From the NCBI GenBank assembly GCA_018394315.1, contig CP074575.1:496001-560000 (forward strand): a DNA stretch of 64,000 nucleotides. Reading direction: 5' to 3'. Position 1 is the first letter of the stretch, and each line of letters begins with the position of its first letter. The notes below the pieces were generated by a model. That model worked only from the letters and a program-made list of their open reading frames with translations, searched no databases and was not told where the DNA came from. Shown one piece after another: positions 37,779-49,980 of this stretch. The stretch comes from Mycoplasmatota bacterium. GTDB taxonomy: Bacteria > Bacillota_I > Bacilli_A > MAG-NZ. The position numbers and the translations under genes were made by a program.

Positions 37779-39140
37779 ATGGAAGAAAAGTACTTAGGCC
37801 TTTGGGTAAAAATTAAATATATGCTACAACAAACTATTGGTGAGAAGACTTTTAATGAGTATTTTGAGCCCATAAATAAAATAGCTAAAGTTGAAAATAA
37901 TACAATTTTCATGCTAACACCTAATAATTTTATAAAGAATAGGATTGATAAATTATTCTTGAATAAAATTAATGAATACTCATCAAGAGAAAGTAATATT
38001 TCTTTACGATTTAAATTTATTACTAATGATGAGATAGTTAAGGTAGAAACTGAAAGAATTAACACAGAAATTATCAATAATATGGAAACTATTCGTAACG
38101 GTAATTTGAATCAAACATATACCTTCGAAAACTTCGTTACAGGTAGAAATAATCGTCTTGCTTCAACAATTGCCATCCAAGTTGCAGACCAGCCAGGTGT
38201 TTTTGCAAATCCACTCTATATTTTTGGAGATGTTGGCTTAGGTAAGACACATTTGATGCAATCCATTGGTAATTACATTATAGATAATAATCATACAAAA
38301 ACAGTTCTTTACGTGAAAACAGAGAATTTTGTAGAAGATTATGTTAATTTGTTGAGAAGTAAGCAAATAGAAAAATTTAATGAAAAATATAAAGATATTG
38401 ATGTCTTACTTGTTGATGATATACAATTCTTATCTAAGAAAAATCAATCACAACAAGAGTTCTTTAAATTGTTTGAAAAACTACATGCTCAAAACAAGCA
38501 AATTGTAATTACAAGTGATAGACCAACAACTGAGCTTAAAGACATAATGACTAGATTAACTTCAAGGTTTAGTTGGGGCTTAGTAGCTGATATTAATGCA
38601 CCAGACCTAGAACATAGAATTGAGATTCTCAAAAAAAAATTAACTACACACTCTATTCAAGGTGATGATATACCTTTAGAGGTCTTAGAATTAATAGCCA
38701 AGAACTTTACTAGCAGTGTTAGGGAGTTAGAAGGTGCTTTAAATAGAGTAATTTTCTATAAAACTATGCTCAACGAAGATTTGACTGTAGATAACACTCT
38801 AGAAGCTCTAAAACCACTACTAAAAAACAAAGAATTAAACAAAAATCTAAATAAAACGAGTGATGTGGACAAGTTGTTTGATATAGTCTGTGGATATTAT
38901 AATATCTCTCGTACAGATGTAATTAGTAACTCAAGAAAAAGATCGATAGTATATCCACGCCAAGTTATTATGTATTTGATGAGAAAAATATATGAAATTC
39001 CTTTTAAGAAAATTGGTTCTTTCTTTAATGGAAAAGATCATTCTACAGTTATAAATTCTTGCGAAAAAATAACGTTTGGAATAAAAAATGAAGATAATAT
39101 AAAAAAAGATATTGAAAATTTAGAAAGTAAGATAAAATAG
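37779..39140 (+). CDS. dnaA: Chromosomal replication initiator DnaA
   Basis: This 453-residue AAA+ protein opens the origin. Domain I (about 1-85) recruits helicase; domain III has YTFENFVTGRNN, Walker A GDVGLGKTHLM (about 149-159), Walker B VLLVDDIQFL and sensor GLVADINAPD; domain IV has GSFFNGKDHSTVINS, the box-recognition helix. It is preceded by DnaA boxes and so is likely autoregulated. ATG 37779 follows AAGGGGA. Confidence 0.98.
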   Translation: MEEKYLGLWVKIKYMLQQTIGEKTFNEYFEPINKIAKVENNTIFMLTPNNFIKNRIDKLFLNKINEYSSRESNISLRFKFITNDEIVKVETERINTEIINNMETIRNGNLNQTYTFENFVTGRNNRLASTIAIQVADQPGVFANPLYIFGDVGLGKTHLMQSIGNYIIDNNHTKTVLYVKTENFVEDYVNLLRSKQIEKFNEKYKDIDVLLVDDIQFLSKKNQSQQEFFKLFEKLHAQNKQIVITSDRPTTELKDIMTRLTSRFSWGLVADINAPDLEHRIEILKKKLTTHSIQGDDIPLEVLELIAKNFTSSVRELEGALNRVIFYKTMLNEDLTVDNTLEALKPLLKNKELNKNLNKTSDVDKLFDIVCGYYNISRTDVISNSRKRSIVYPRQVIMYLMRKIYEIPFKKIGSFFNGKDHSTVINSCEKITFGIKNEDNIKKDIENLESKIK

Positions 39141-39170
39141 TAGTTGTTGATAAAACTACTATTTTTTTTT
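39136..39170 (+). terminator. Terminator after dnaA
   Basis: AATAGTAGTT at 39136-39145 pairs with AACTACTATT at 39154-39163, followed by a T run to 39170. Confidence 0.8.
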
Positions 39171-39196
39171 AAAATTAGAGTTTATAAACACTCAAA

Positions 39197-39225
39197 TTGT
39201 GGAAAAATATTACTGTTATTATAAT
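39197..39225 (+). promoter_or_regulatory. dnaN promoter overlapping a DnaA box
   Basis: TTGTGG (39197-39202), 17 bases and TATAAT (39220-39225) form a promoter. TGTGGAAAA at 39198-39206, a DnaA box in reverse, covers the -35, so DnaA may affect dnaN or use this as the second half of the origin. Confidence 0.55.
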
Positions 39226-39351
39226 GATAAATTCGTTATATTATGGTATAATTACTATGTAAGAGTTGTATATTATTTATATTACTAACATATCAACAAC
39301 ACTTAACAACAATAACAAATAATTAATTAAATATATATAAGGGGTGTTTCT

Positions 39352-40470
39352 ATGATTTTTAGTATTGATAGGGAAAGTTTAGTTGATGCATTAACAGCTG
39401 CTAGTAGAGCTTTATCAAATAAAACTCCAATGCCTATTTTAACAGGTGTTAAAATTGACGTTGATTATAACAAAGTTACAATTACTACAAGTAACTCAGA
39501 TATTTCAATGCAAGTAGTAATTAATAATAGTAATTTAAAGGTAGAAAAAATCGGTTCACACGTTATCCCCGGTAGATTCTTTATTGAAATAGCCAAAAAA
39601 ATTAAAGCTGAAACCGTTGAGATAACTGTAGTAGATGATAATTTAATAAATATTAAAGCAGGTCAATCTGATTTCACATTAAATGGTATGGAAAAAGAGC
39701 TATATCCTGAAATAAACTTTAATACACTAAACAATCCTATCATCTTAAGAGATGTAGATTTAAGATCAATTATTTATCAAACAAACTTTGCTACATCTGT
39801 TTTAGAAAATAGGCCAATCTTAACAGGTGTATTATTTGATATCAATGGACACAAACTGAAAGCGGTAGCTACAGACAGTTATCGATTAGCCCAAAAAGAA
39901 ATTGAATTAAATATCAGTAATGATATTAAACAAATAGTAATACCTCATCGTACATTAGAAGAACTATCAAGATTATTAACAAGTAATGAAAAAGTAGAAA
40001 TGTTTATTGCTGAAAATAAGGTTATATTTAAACATAAAAACGTGATGTTTCAATCAAGATTGTTAGAAGGGAGATTTCCTGAAACGAATAAATTGATACC
40101 AACTGAATTTCCAGTTGAATTATCATTTAGTAAAAACGAGTTAATAAGTGCTATTGAAAGAGCATCTTTACTTTATCAAGGTGGAAAAGATAATATAGTA
40201 AAACTTCAATTAAAGAAAGATGGAAATGTTATAATTACATCTCATAGTTCTGAAGTTGGAAAAGTTATCGAAGAAATTAAACCAACATTTAAAGAGAGTA
40301 GTGGAGAATTTGCAATAGCGTTTAGTGCAAAATATGTCATGGAATCACTTAGAGTATTTGAATCAAGCGATATTACAATGTATTTTACAGGAGTTGTGAA
40401 ACCATTTATTATAAAAGGTGAACTTGATGAAGGAATGCTACAGTTAGTTTTACCCGTAAGAGTTGAATAA
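39352..40470 (+). CDS. dnaN: DNA polymerase III beta subunit (sliding clamp)
   Basis: This 372-residue clamp holds replicase on DNA. Three similar domains are visible; LVDALTAASRALSNKTPMPILTGVKI opens the first, RPILTGVLFDINGHKLKAVATDSYRLAQKE the second, and the C-terminus ends QLVLPVRVE (usual MPMRL region is here VLPVRV). AAGGGGTG precedes ATG 39352. Order after dnaA is conserved. Confidence 0.97.
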   Translation: MIFSIDRESLVDALTAASRALSNKTPMPILTGVKIDVDYNKVTITTSNSDISMQVVINNSNLKVEKIGSHVIPGRFFIEIAKKIKAETVEITVVDDNLINIKAGQSDFTLNGMEKELYPEINFNTLNNPIILRDVDLRSIIYQTNFATSVLENRPILTGVLFDINGHKLKAVATDSYRLAQKEIELNISNDIKQIVIPHRTLEELSRLLTSNEKVEMFIAENKVIFKHKNVMFQSRLLEGRFPETNKLIPTEFPVELSFSKNELISAIERASLLYQGGKDNIVKLQLKKDGNVIITSHSSEVGKVIEEIKPTFKESSGEFAIAFSAKYVMESLRVFESSDITMYFTGVVKPFIIKGELDEGMLQLVLPVRVE

Positions 40471-40771
40471 AGCCGTCAGTTTTTGATGGTTTTTTTATGC
40501 AATTTATATCTTCAAATTAACAGAATTAAAATAACTCATTAATTAATAATATATTTTTTGGAGTAAAACTCCATAGAATATAAGTGTTGCATACTAAAAT
40601 AACACAATTTATACCTTTTTGGCTTAAAATTTGCGTTTTAAGCCTTTTTTTAATAAAAAACAAAAAAATCACTTCACATAATAATTTTATTTAGAGGTTA
40701 ATTTAATTGGTTTGTATTAAAAAATATGATATAATAATAGTGTAAAATAATTACAAATTTAAGAGGAAATT
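40471..40771 (+). other. dnaN-yaaA intergenic: two terminators and a promoter
   Basis: A weak terminator follows dnaN (CCGTCA with TGATGG, 40474-40490, then T). A second, strong hairpin GGCTTAAAA/TTTTAAGCC with seven T lies at 40621-40651 with no gene before it. A promoter for yaaA, TTGGTT (40707-40712) and TATAAT (40730-40735) with 17-base spacing, follows. No coding sequence seen. Confidence 0.6.
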
Positions 40772-40981
40772 ATGGAAAAAATTCAAATAAAAACTGAATA
40801 TATTACTCTAGGTCAATTATTAAAATATCTAAACATAACGGGTAGTGGTGGTGAAACTAAAATTTTCCTATCAGAGTATGAAATTATGGTGAATGGAGTT
40901 ATAGAAAATCGACGTGGAAAAAAACTAAGATCGGGTGATTTGGTCGATATCGAAGACTTTGGAATTTACGAAATAGTATGA
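40772..40981 (+). CDS. yaaA: S4-domain protein YaaA (RlbA)
   Basis: This 69-residue protein is an S4-like RNA-binding protein: ITLGQLLKYLNITGSGGETKIFLSEYEIMVNGVIENRRGKKLRSGDLV. It sits between dnaN and recF in most Firmicutes and has been linked to ribosome assembly. AGAGGA precedes ATG 40772. Its stop overlaps the recF start (ATGA), so the two are coupled. Confidence 0.93.
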   Translation: MEKIQIKTEYITLGQLLKYLNITGSGGETKIFLSEYEIMVNGVIENRRGKKLRSGDLVDIEDFGIYEIV

Positions 40982-42054
40982 TTATTAACAATATCAAAGT
41001 TAGAAATTTTAGGTGTATCCATAACGCAGAATTAGAGTTTAATAAAAACCTAAATATTGTTGTTGGAAATAATGGTCAAGGAAAAACAAGTTTGTTGGAG
41101 TCTATTTATTTACTAGCATTTACTAAATCACATAAAACAAATTTTGAAAGAGAAGTTATTATGACTGGATGCGATTTTACAAAAGTTAACGCTGCAGTCG
41201 ATTTTTCTGAGACAAAAAAGGATTATAGTATTGTATTAACAAAGAAAACAAAAAAGACAAAGATAAATGACATAGAACAAAAAAAACTGAGCGAATACAT
41301 AGGAAAAATTAACGTTATAATGTTTTCACCTGAGGATTTAAGAATAATTAAGGGTGATCCAAATATTAAGAGGAAATTTATCGATTTAGAACTTGGTCAA
41401 ACATCTCCTATTTATATTTTTAATTTGCTTATGTATAAAAAAATTCTCAAACAAAGAAATGAATTACTAAAGAAAATTCAAAAAAATGAGATTGATGATT
41501 ACATATTACTGGATGTCATCACAGAACAATTAAGTCAATATGCAAGCAAAATTGTAGCTGAAAGAGAAATATTTATAGAGACGGTGAATTCTATCATTAA
41601 TTCTATTCATAGAAGTTTAACAAAAGACTTAGAAAAAATAAGAATCGAATACAAAAAAACTTATAAGGATGATCTATTTGAAGAGTTAAAAAACAAGTAC
41701 AAATATGATATCTTGGTTGGATCAACTTCAATGGGTCCACACAGAGATGATTTAGTTATTTATTTGAATGACGAAGATATATCAATTTATGGATCACAAG
41801 GACAACAAAGGACCGCGGTATTATCAATAAAACTTTCTTTAATTGAATTCGTTAAAAGTAAAATTAATGAATATCCAGTACTTTTATTAGATGATGTGTT
41901 TAGTGAACTAGATAGTACAAGACTAGAAAGTTTAATTGAATATATAAAGAGAAATATTCAAACATTTATAACAACTACTGATATAAGTTTTATAAATGAT
42001 GAATTAAGAGAAAAAGCTAATTTTTATTACGTAGAAAAAGGAAATATAAGGTAG
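40978..42054 (+). CDS. recF: DNA replication and repair protein RecF
   Basis: This 358-residue SMC-like ATPase helps load RecA at gaps. It has Walker A VGNNGQGKTSLLESIYLLAF (about 31-50), the signature YGSQGQQRTAVLSIKLS and Walker B YPVLLLDDVFSELD. It overlaps yaaA by four bases. A yaaB/remB gene, found before gyrB in B. subtilis, is absent; gyrB starts nine bases later. Confidence 0.96.
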   Translation: MIINNIKVRNFRCIHNAELEFNKNLNIVVGNNGQGKTSLLESIYLLAFTKSHKTNFEREVIMTGCDFTKVNAAVDFSETKKDYSIVLTKKTKKTKINDIEQKKLSEYIGKINVIMFSPEDLRIIKGDPNIKRKFIDLELGQTSPIYIFNLLMYKKILKQRNELLKKIQKNEIDDYILLDVITEQLSQYASKIVAEREIFIETVNSIINSIHRSLTKDLEKIRIEYKKTYKDDLFEELKNKYKYDILVGSTSMGPHRDDLVIYLNDEDISIYGSQGQQRTAVLSIKLSLIEFVKSKINEYPVLLLDDVFSELDSTRLESLIEYIKRNIQTFITTTDISFINDELREKANFYYVEKGNIR

Positions 42055-42063
42055 GTGCTTTAA

Positions 42064-43965
<1,902 letters not shown>

Positions 43966-43975
43966 GGGGTAGACA

Positions 43976-46438
43976 ATGAGTACATATGATAAGATCCAAG
44001 ATGTTAATATATCAAATGAGATGAAAGAATCTTTCTTAAATTATGCGATGAGTGTAATAGTGTCTCGTGCTCTCCCAGACGTGAGAGATGGACTTAAGCC
44101 AGTCCATAGACGTATTCTTTATGGTATGAGTGAATTAAATATGCAACCCAACAGTGCTTATAAAAAGTCAGCACGCTTGGTTGGGGATGTAATGGGTAAA
44201 TATCATCCACATGGTGATAGTAGTATTTATGAGGCTATGGTTCGAATGGCACAAGATTTTAGTTATCGCTATATGCTTGTAAATGGGCACGGAAACTTTG
44301 GTTCTATAGACGGTGATGGTGCTGCTGCAATGCGTTATACCGAAGCCAAAATGGCAAAAATTACAATGGAAATGCTTAGAGATATAAATAAAAATACGAT
44401 AGACTACCGTGATAATTACGATGGTTCTGAACAGGAACCAAGTGTCTTACCATCTAGATTTCCTAATTTATTAGTTAACGGCGCAACCGGGATAGCTGTA
44501 GGTATGGCTACCAATATTCCACCACATAACTTATCTGAAGTTATTGATGGAATATTAGCCACTGTTGATAATCCGGATATTGAAATAGAAGAATTAATGA
44601 ATTATATAAAAGGTCCAGATTTTCCTACAGGTGGAGAACTATTAGGACTTTCTGGATTAAGACAGGCGTATTTAACTGGTAAGGGTTCAGTAGTAATTCG
44701 TAGTAAGTGTGATATTATTGAACACAAAAATGGAAAAAAATCAATAATAGTTACAGAGATTCCATATCAAGTTAATAAATCTAAATTGATTACCAAAATA
44801 GCTGAATTAGCTAAAGAAAAAAAAGTAGAAGGAATTACTGATTTAAGAGATGAATCAAACAGAAAAGGAATCAGAATTGTTATTGAATTAAAAAGAGATA
44901 TCAATGCAGATGTAACTTTAAATAATCTTTTTAAATTTACTCAACTTCAATCTTCTTTTGGTATGAATGTGATTGCTCTGGTAAAAGACCAACCAAAGAA
45001 ACTTAACCTTAAGGAAATGTTAATTCATTATATTGAACATCAAATAACAGTTATAGTTAGAAGAACTCAATTTGATTTAGATAAGGCGTTAGCTCGAGTT
45101 CATATAGTTAAAGGTTTATTGATTGCGTTAGAAAATATCGACAGAATTATTAAGATTGTACGCGGTTCAAAAACAGATGATGATGCAAAAGTCAGTTTAA
45201 TTGAAGAATTTGAATTATCTGAGATACAGGCTCGAGCAATCCTGGATATGAGATTACGTAGGTTAACTGGTTTAGAAAAGGAGAAACTAGAATTAGAAAA
45301 AAAATCTTTGGAGGAGATTATTAAGGATTTAACCGATATACTTGCTTCTAAAGAAAGACAAGATTCTATCCTTATCGAGGAAATTTCTGAAATTAAAAGA
45401 AAATTCGGTGATGATAGGAGAACAACAATTAATCTTACAGATTCCTTAAGTATTGAAGACGAAGATTTAATACCAGTAGAAGATGTTATTATTACAATCA
45501 CAAATAAAGGCTATATTAAAAGAATCACAGCAGATACGTATCGTAACCAAAATCGTGGAGGAAAAGGATTAACAGGACAAAAAACATATGAGGATGATTT
45601 TGTTGAACACATTCTGTATACCTCGACACACGATACCATTACATTCTTCAGTAACGTAGGTAAAGTTTACAGAATGAAGGGATACGCAATTCCTTCAGCT
45701 AGTAGAACATCAAAAGGAATACCACTTGTAAATTTATTAAAATTTGGTGAAGGTGAAACATTGGCTACCGTACTGAGAATAAGCGAATTTAAGGAGGGTC
45801 AATACTTACTATTTGGTACAAAACGTGGATTAGTTAAACGTACTGACATTAGAGCTTACGCGAATATTAGATCAAACGGATTGAGAGCTATTAGTTTACG
45901 CGATGGTGATGAACTCCTAAAAGTAAGAATTACTGATGGTAAGAGAGATATCATTATGGGTGCATCGAACGGAAAAGCAATTAGGTTTAACGAAAAAGAT
46001 GTAAGAATAATGGGTAGGGTTACATCTGGTGTTAGAGGAATTAAATTAGGAAGTAAAGAGGAAGTAATTGGAATAACAGTTATCAACGAAGAAAGAAATG
46101 AAATTCTTGTCGTTACTGAGTATGGTTACGGAAAAAGGACTAATGTAGATGAGTATCGTTTACAAACAAGAGGCGGAAAAGGTGTTAAAACTTTGAATGT
46201 AACAGAAAAGAATGGAAACTTAGTATCGTTGAGGAGTGTTTCTGAGAATGATGATTTATTAATAATCACTGATAAAGGAATGATTATAAGAATGGATGTT
46301 GGTCAAATATCACAAACAGGAAGAGCTACGCAAGGAGTTCGATTAATTCGACTAAACGATGAACACTCCGTTTCAACAATTGCATTAGTACCACAAGCTG
46401 AAGAAGAGATAATTTCTGAGACTGTGGTTAATCAATAA
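43976..46438 (+). CDS. gyrA: DNA gyrase subunit A
   Basis: This 820-residue subunit cuts and rejoins DNA. The quinolone region is [19 protein letters not shown]; the catalytic Tyr is in [12 protein letters not shown] (about 122). Six beta-blades follow from about 510, with the gyrase-type GyrA box QNRGGKG (about 524) supporting gyrase over topoisomerase IV. GGGGGTAG precedes ATG 43976. It ends the operon at a terminator. Confidence 0.97.
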   Translation: MSTYDKIQDVNISNEMKESFLNYAMSVIVSRALPDVRDGLKPVHRRILYGMSELNMQPNSAYKKSARLVGDVMGKYHPHGDSSIYEAMVRMAQDFSYRYMLVNGHGNFGSIDGDGAAAMRYTEAKMAKITMEMLRDINKNTIDYRDNYDGSEQEPSVLPSRFPNLLVNGATGIAVGMATNIPPHNLSEVIDGILATVDNPDIEIEELMNYIKGPDFPTGGELLGLSGLRQAYLTGKGSVVIRSKCDIIEHKNGKKSIIVTEIPYQVNKSKLITKIAELAKEKKVEGITDLRDESNRKGIRIVIELKRDINADVTLNNLFKFTQLQSSFGMNVIALVKDQPKKLNLKEMLIHYIEHQITVIVRRTQFDLDKALARVHIVKGLLIALENIDRIIKIVRGSKTDDDAKVSLIEEFELSEIQARAILDMRLRRLTGLEKEKLELEKKSLEEIIKDLTDILASKERQDSILIEEISEIKRKFGDDRRTTINLTDSLSIEDEDLIPVEDVIITITNKGYIKRITADTYRNQNRGGKGLTGQKTYEDDFVEHILYTSTHDTITFFSNVGKVYRMKGYAIPSASRTSKGIPLVNLLKFGEGETLATVLRISEFKEGQYLLFGTKRGLVKRTDIRAYANIRSNGLRAISLRDGDELLKVRITDGKRDIIMGASNGKAIRFNEKDVRIMGRVTSGVRGIKLGSKEEVIGITVINEERNEILVVTEYGYGKRTNVDEYRLQTRGGKGVKTLNVTEKNGNLVSLRSVSENDDLLIITDKGMIIRMDVGQISQTGRATQGVRLIRLNDEHSVSTIALVPQAEEEIISETVVNQ

Positions 46439-46458
46439 AAAGGGCAATGCCCTTTTTT
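46437..46458 (+). terminator. Terminator after gyrA
   Basis: AAAAGGGC AAT GCCCTTTT is a compact hairpin followed by T. Confidence 0.8.
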
Positions 46459-46507
46459 GTTGATAAGGAAACAAAAATTTAGTAAAATAACTATGTGAGG
46501 TGGGAGA

Positions 46508-48418
46508 ATGCCAAAATACTTATTAAGTGAGTTTTCAGACAAAATACCAAATTCAAAATCATATAAAGTAGGTGTCAAAGGATACCCATTTTTGTTTGTT
46601 GCGGTAGTCTTTTTATGTTTACTATCAATAGATATGATATTCAGATACATTAATTACGGACTTTTAATTGACACTAGTTTTGTTCATATATTGCTATATG
46701 ATTTAACGTGGAGTTTATTGTTTGTATCAATATTGTTAATGCTCCCAGCGGCCTTTAGAAAACCCTTGTTTTTTCTAACTATTATTATATTTATAGTAAT
46801 AGCTATCGGGCAATCAATTGCACGCCATATTTTATTAGGTGTATTATCATTTTCGATGTATTTTGAATCTGGTAAGGGAGTATCTTTTGCTAGTATGATT
46901 ATTGATGCAGTTCATAAAGGTTTCTTGTTTTATTTAATATCCTTCGGGATTTTATTGTTTTTTATTTTTCTTAAGTTCAAATTAAAAGCTAATTTTAAGA
47001 AAAGATTTATAATAGTTTTATTATCAATAATTTTTGTATTAACAACAGGATTTTATACTTCATATTATGAATTTAATAATAGAGTTGAATCCACTAATAA
47101 TTATGAAAAATTCGTATATTTAGAAGAACATGACGTTGTAGCTGTTAGGTTAGGATTAACAACTTATACAATCAAAGATTTTTATAATAATTATCTACAT
47201 CTAAACACAAGTAAGTACAATTTAGATAATGATAAAGATAATCTCTTAGGACAATTAGAGGAGTATTTAAATAAAACTATTCATAAAAGTAATGATTACA
47301 GTGGAATGTTTGAGGATAAAAATCTAATCCTAATTCAAGCTGAAAGTTTGGACCACATAGCTATTACGGAAGAAGTAATGCCAACGCTATATAGTATGAA
47401 ATGGTCTGGACTGTACTTTGAAAACTTCTTCGCACCAATGTACATGAGGTCTACAAGTGATACAGAATTTGCGGTACAAACAGGTATTTTACCGTCAGGA
47501 ATTGCAGGAAACAGTTTGAAGCAATTTACAAATAATAAGTTTCCTGATGCGCTTGTTGAGTTGTTTAATGAAAGAGGTTATTCAACTGCAGCTTTTCATA
47601 ATTATGATGACACTTACTATAATAGAAGAGAATTTTATAATCAATTGGGTTACGGGGTTTATATGAATACTGATAATTTGGAAATTGAAAAGGAAATGTG
47701 GACTAGTGACGTAGATTTAATGAAACAAACTGTGAATTTATATAGTAATGAACCTAGGTTTTTTATTAAGTATATAACAGTTTCAAGTCACCCTCCTTAT
47801 GATTTTTCTAATCCAATAATAGTGAAAAATTATAATCATTTTAAAGATTTTGATGTCAATCAAAAACTAAAATGTTATTATTCTGCTGTTAAAGAGCTTG
47901 ATGATGCTCTAAGTTATTTGTTGGTTGAGTTAACAAAGAGTAATAGGATTAATAATACTGTTATTGCTATTTATGGGGATCATTTCCCTATGAGTATCTC
48001 TGAAGAAGAAATATTAAGTGTGACAACGAGCAATAGAAAGGGATTAGATCTTTACAGAACGCCATTGATTGTATGGACTCCTGGGATGAAGCCAGAGATA
48101 ATACGTGAACATATGGCAGCGGTAGATATAACACCTACACTTGCAAATTTATTTGGTCATAAAACTGATTATACAAGTTATATTGGGACTGATATTTTTA
48201 CACAAGGAAATAATGTTGTCTTTTTTAGAAATAGAAGTTGGGTTTCGGAAGTAGGTGAGTATAACTCTATTACTCAATTTTTTAGCGTTTATGACGAAAA
48301 ATATATTACTGATTACTTGTTAGATTATGTTCGAAGAAACAATAAAATGATTGAAGAAAAATTTACATATTCAAGAATTTTATTGGATAGAAATTATTTT
48401 GTTCAAACAAAGATTTGA
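46508..48418 (+). CDS. LTA synthase family sulfatase-like membrane enzyme
   Basis: This 636-residue protein has five N-terminal helices (to about 185) and an outer alkaline-phosphatase-like domain. Visible active-site parts are LIQAESLD (Glu about 279), MRSTSDTEFAVQTG with the nucleophile Thr about 316, and IYGDHFP with the metal Asp-His. This is the LtaS layout, which polymerises glycerol phosphate from phosphatidylglycerol. It could be a synthase, a primase or another phosphotransferase. GAGGTGGGAG precedes ATG 46508. Confidence 0.88.
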   Translation: MPKYLLSEFSDKIPNSKSYKVGVKGYPFLFVAVVFLCLLSIDMIFRYINYGLLIDTSFVHILLYDLTWSLLFVSILLMLPAAFRKPLFFLTIIIFIVIAIGQSIARHILLGVLSFSMYFESGKGVSFASMIIDAVHKGFLFYLISFGILLFFIFLKFKLKANFKKRFIIVLLSIIFVLTTGFYTSYYEFNNRVESTNNYEKFVYLEEHDVVAVRLGLTTYTIKDFYNNYLHLNTSKYNLDNDKDNLLGQLEEYLNKTIHKSNDYSGMFEDKNLILIQAESLDHIAITEEVMPTLYSMKWSGLYFENFFAPMYMRSTSDTEFAVQTGILPSGIAGNSLKQFTNNKFPDALVELFNERGYSTAAFHNYDDTYYNRREFYNQLGYGVYMNTDNLEIEKEMWTSDVDLMKQTVNLYSNEPRFFIKYITVSSHPPYDFSNPIIVKNYNHFKDFDVNQKLKCYYSAVKELDDALSYLLVELTKSNRINNTVIAIYGDHFPMSISEEEILSVTTSNRKGLDLYRTPLIVWTPGMKPEIIREHMAAVDITPTLANLFGHKTDYTSYIGTDIFTQGNNVVFFRNRSWVSEVGEYNSITQFFSVYDEKYITDYLLDYVRRNNKMIEEKFTYSRILLDRNYFVQTKI

Positions 48419-48448
48419 TAATTTAAGAAACTTGATATACAATATAAT

Positions 48449-48672
48449 AAATCGAAGAGTAAGATTAGTAGTTAGATTAAACTATTATAGAGAGTTTGTG
48501 GATGGTGTAAACAAACATAGTTAACTAGCGAATCAACTTATGAGAGGAATCTGGAAATCAGTATAGATTCACGGCAGTTACCGTTATGACATAAGTGCGT
48601 GTTTTTTCACGAACTAAGGTGGTACCACGATTATTTAGTCGTCCTTAGAGAATTCTCTAGGGCGATTTTTTT
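48449..48672 (+). promoter_or_regulatory. T-box leader of serS, specifier TCA
   Basis: The leader has AAGGTGGTACCACG (48616-48629), a terminator hairpin TCGTCCTTAGAGAAT with ATTCTCTAGGGCGA then T (48639-48672), and a stem I with AGAGTA before and GCGAATCAA after the distal stem. The specifier is read as TCA at 48533-48535 (Ser). TATAAT at 48443-48448 is the likely -10. AGC at 48526 is a less well placed alternative. Confidence 0.85.
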
Positions 48673-48689
48673 ATTTAAAGGAGGAAATT

Positions 48690-49976
48690 ATGCTAGATAT
48701 TAAGTTATTAAGAGATAACCACAGTGAGATAATCAAGAGATTAGAAATGAGAAATAAGGATTTTAGTTACTTGAGAGACGTAGTAGAATGGGACAAGGAA
48801 GTAAGAGTAATTAAGACTAACGTTGAAGAGTTAAAGGCTAAAAGAAATGAAACATCTAAACGAATTGGACAGTATAAAAGAGAAGGCAAGGACGTTTCAA
48901 AAGTTATGGAATCAATCGCTAACATAGGTAATGATATTAAAGTTTTAGATGACAAGAAGCAAGAACTAAGCAATAAAATAAATGAAGCTTTATTAAACAC
49001 ACCTAATGTACCACATGTTGACGCTATTCAAGGTGTTGATGAAACGATGAATAAAGAGATGAGGAAGTACTTAGAAGCAACTGAATTTGATTTTGAACCT
49101 AAACCTCATTGGGATTTAGCGGTAGAATTAGATATTTTAGACTTTGATAGAGGTGCAAAAATCGCTGGATCTAGATTCACTGTATATAAAGGATTAGGTG
49201 CAAGACTTGAAAGAGCTCTTTATGCATTTATGATGGATATTCATGCAATAGACAATGGGTATATAGAAATAATACCACCATATATCGTTAATTCAGACAG
49301 TTTATATGCTACTGGACAGTTACCCAAATTTGCTGATGATTTATTTAAATTAGAAGTTGAAGATAAACAATATTACTTAAACCCAACTGCAGAAGTTCCT
49401 ACAATTAATCTACACAGAGATGAAATACTGGATGGGCAAAAGTTACCACTAAAATATGTTTCTTTTACAACAGCTTTTAGAAAAGAGGCTGGCTCTGCAG
49501 GTAGGGATACAAGAGGTATTATCCGTCAACATCAATTTAATAAGGTCGAGCTAATAAGGTTTTGTTTACCTGAACAAGGATATGATATGTTAGAGGAAAT
49601 GCTATTGGACAGTGAAAAAATACTGAAATTACTTCAACTCCCATATAGAGTAGTTGAATTATGTACAGGAGATCTAGGAGCATCAATGGCGAAAACATAC
49701 GATCTTGAAGTATGGTTACCAAGCTATAATAATTATAAAGAGATTGCATCAATTTCTAATGCTGAAACTTATCAAGCCAGAAGGGCAAACATTAGATTTA
49801 AACGCAACGAAAGCAGCAAACCAGAATTAGTTCATACGTTGAATGGGTCAGGGTTAGCTATTGGAAGAACAGTTGTTGCAATCTTAGAAAATTACCAACA
49901 AAAAGATGGAAGTGTTCTAATACCAAAAGTATTAATTCCTTATATGAATTGTGATATTATAAGAAAGAGGGGGTAA
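48690..49976 (+). CDS. serS: Seryl-tRNA synthetase
   Basis: This 428-residue class II enzyme has the N-terminal coiled-coil arm (about 28-105, rich in Lys/Glu) that reads tRNA-Ser, then the core: [20 protein letters not shown], motif 2 [29 protein letters not shown] and motif 3 [26 protein letters not shown] precedes ATG 48690. It is under T-box control and followed after four bases by an aminopeptidase gene. Confidence 0.97.
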   Translation: MLDIKLLRDNHSEIIKRLEMRNKDFSYLRDVVEWDKEVRVIKTNVEELKAKRNETSKRIGQYKREGKDVSKVMESIANIGNDIKVLDDKKQELSNKINEALLNTPNVPHVDAIQGVDETMNKEMRKYLEATEFDFEPKPHWDLAVELDILDFDRGAKIAGSRFTVYKGLGARLERALYAFMMDIHAIDNGYIEIIPPYIVNSDSLYATGQLPKFADDLFKLEVEDKQYYLNPTAEVPTINLHRDEILDGQKLPLKYVSFTTAFRKEAGSAGRDTRGIIRQHQFNKVELIRFCLPEQGYDMLEEMLLDSEKILKLLQLPYRVVELCTGDLGASMAKTYDLEVWLPSYNNYKEIASISNAETYQARRANIRFKRNESSKPELVHTLNGSGLAIGRTVVAILENYQQKDGSVLIPKVLIPYMNCDIIRKRG

Positions 49977-49980
49977 TAAA

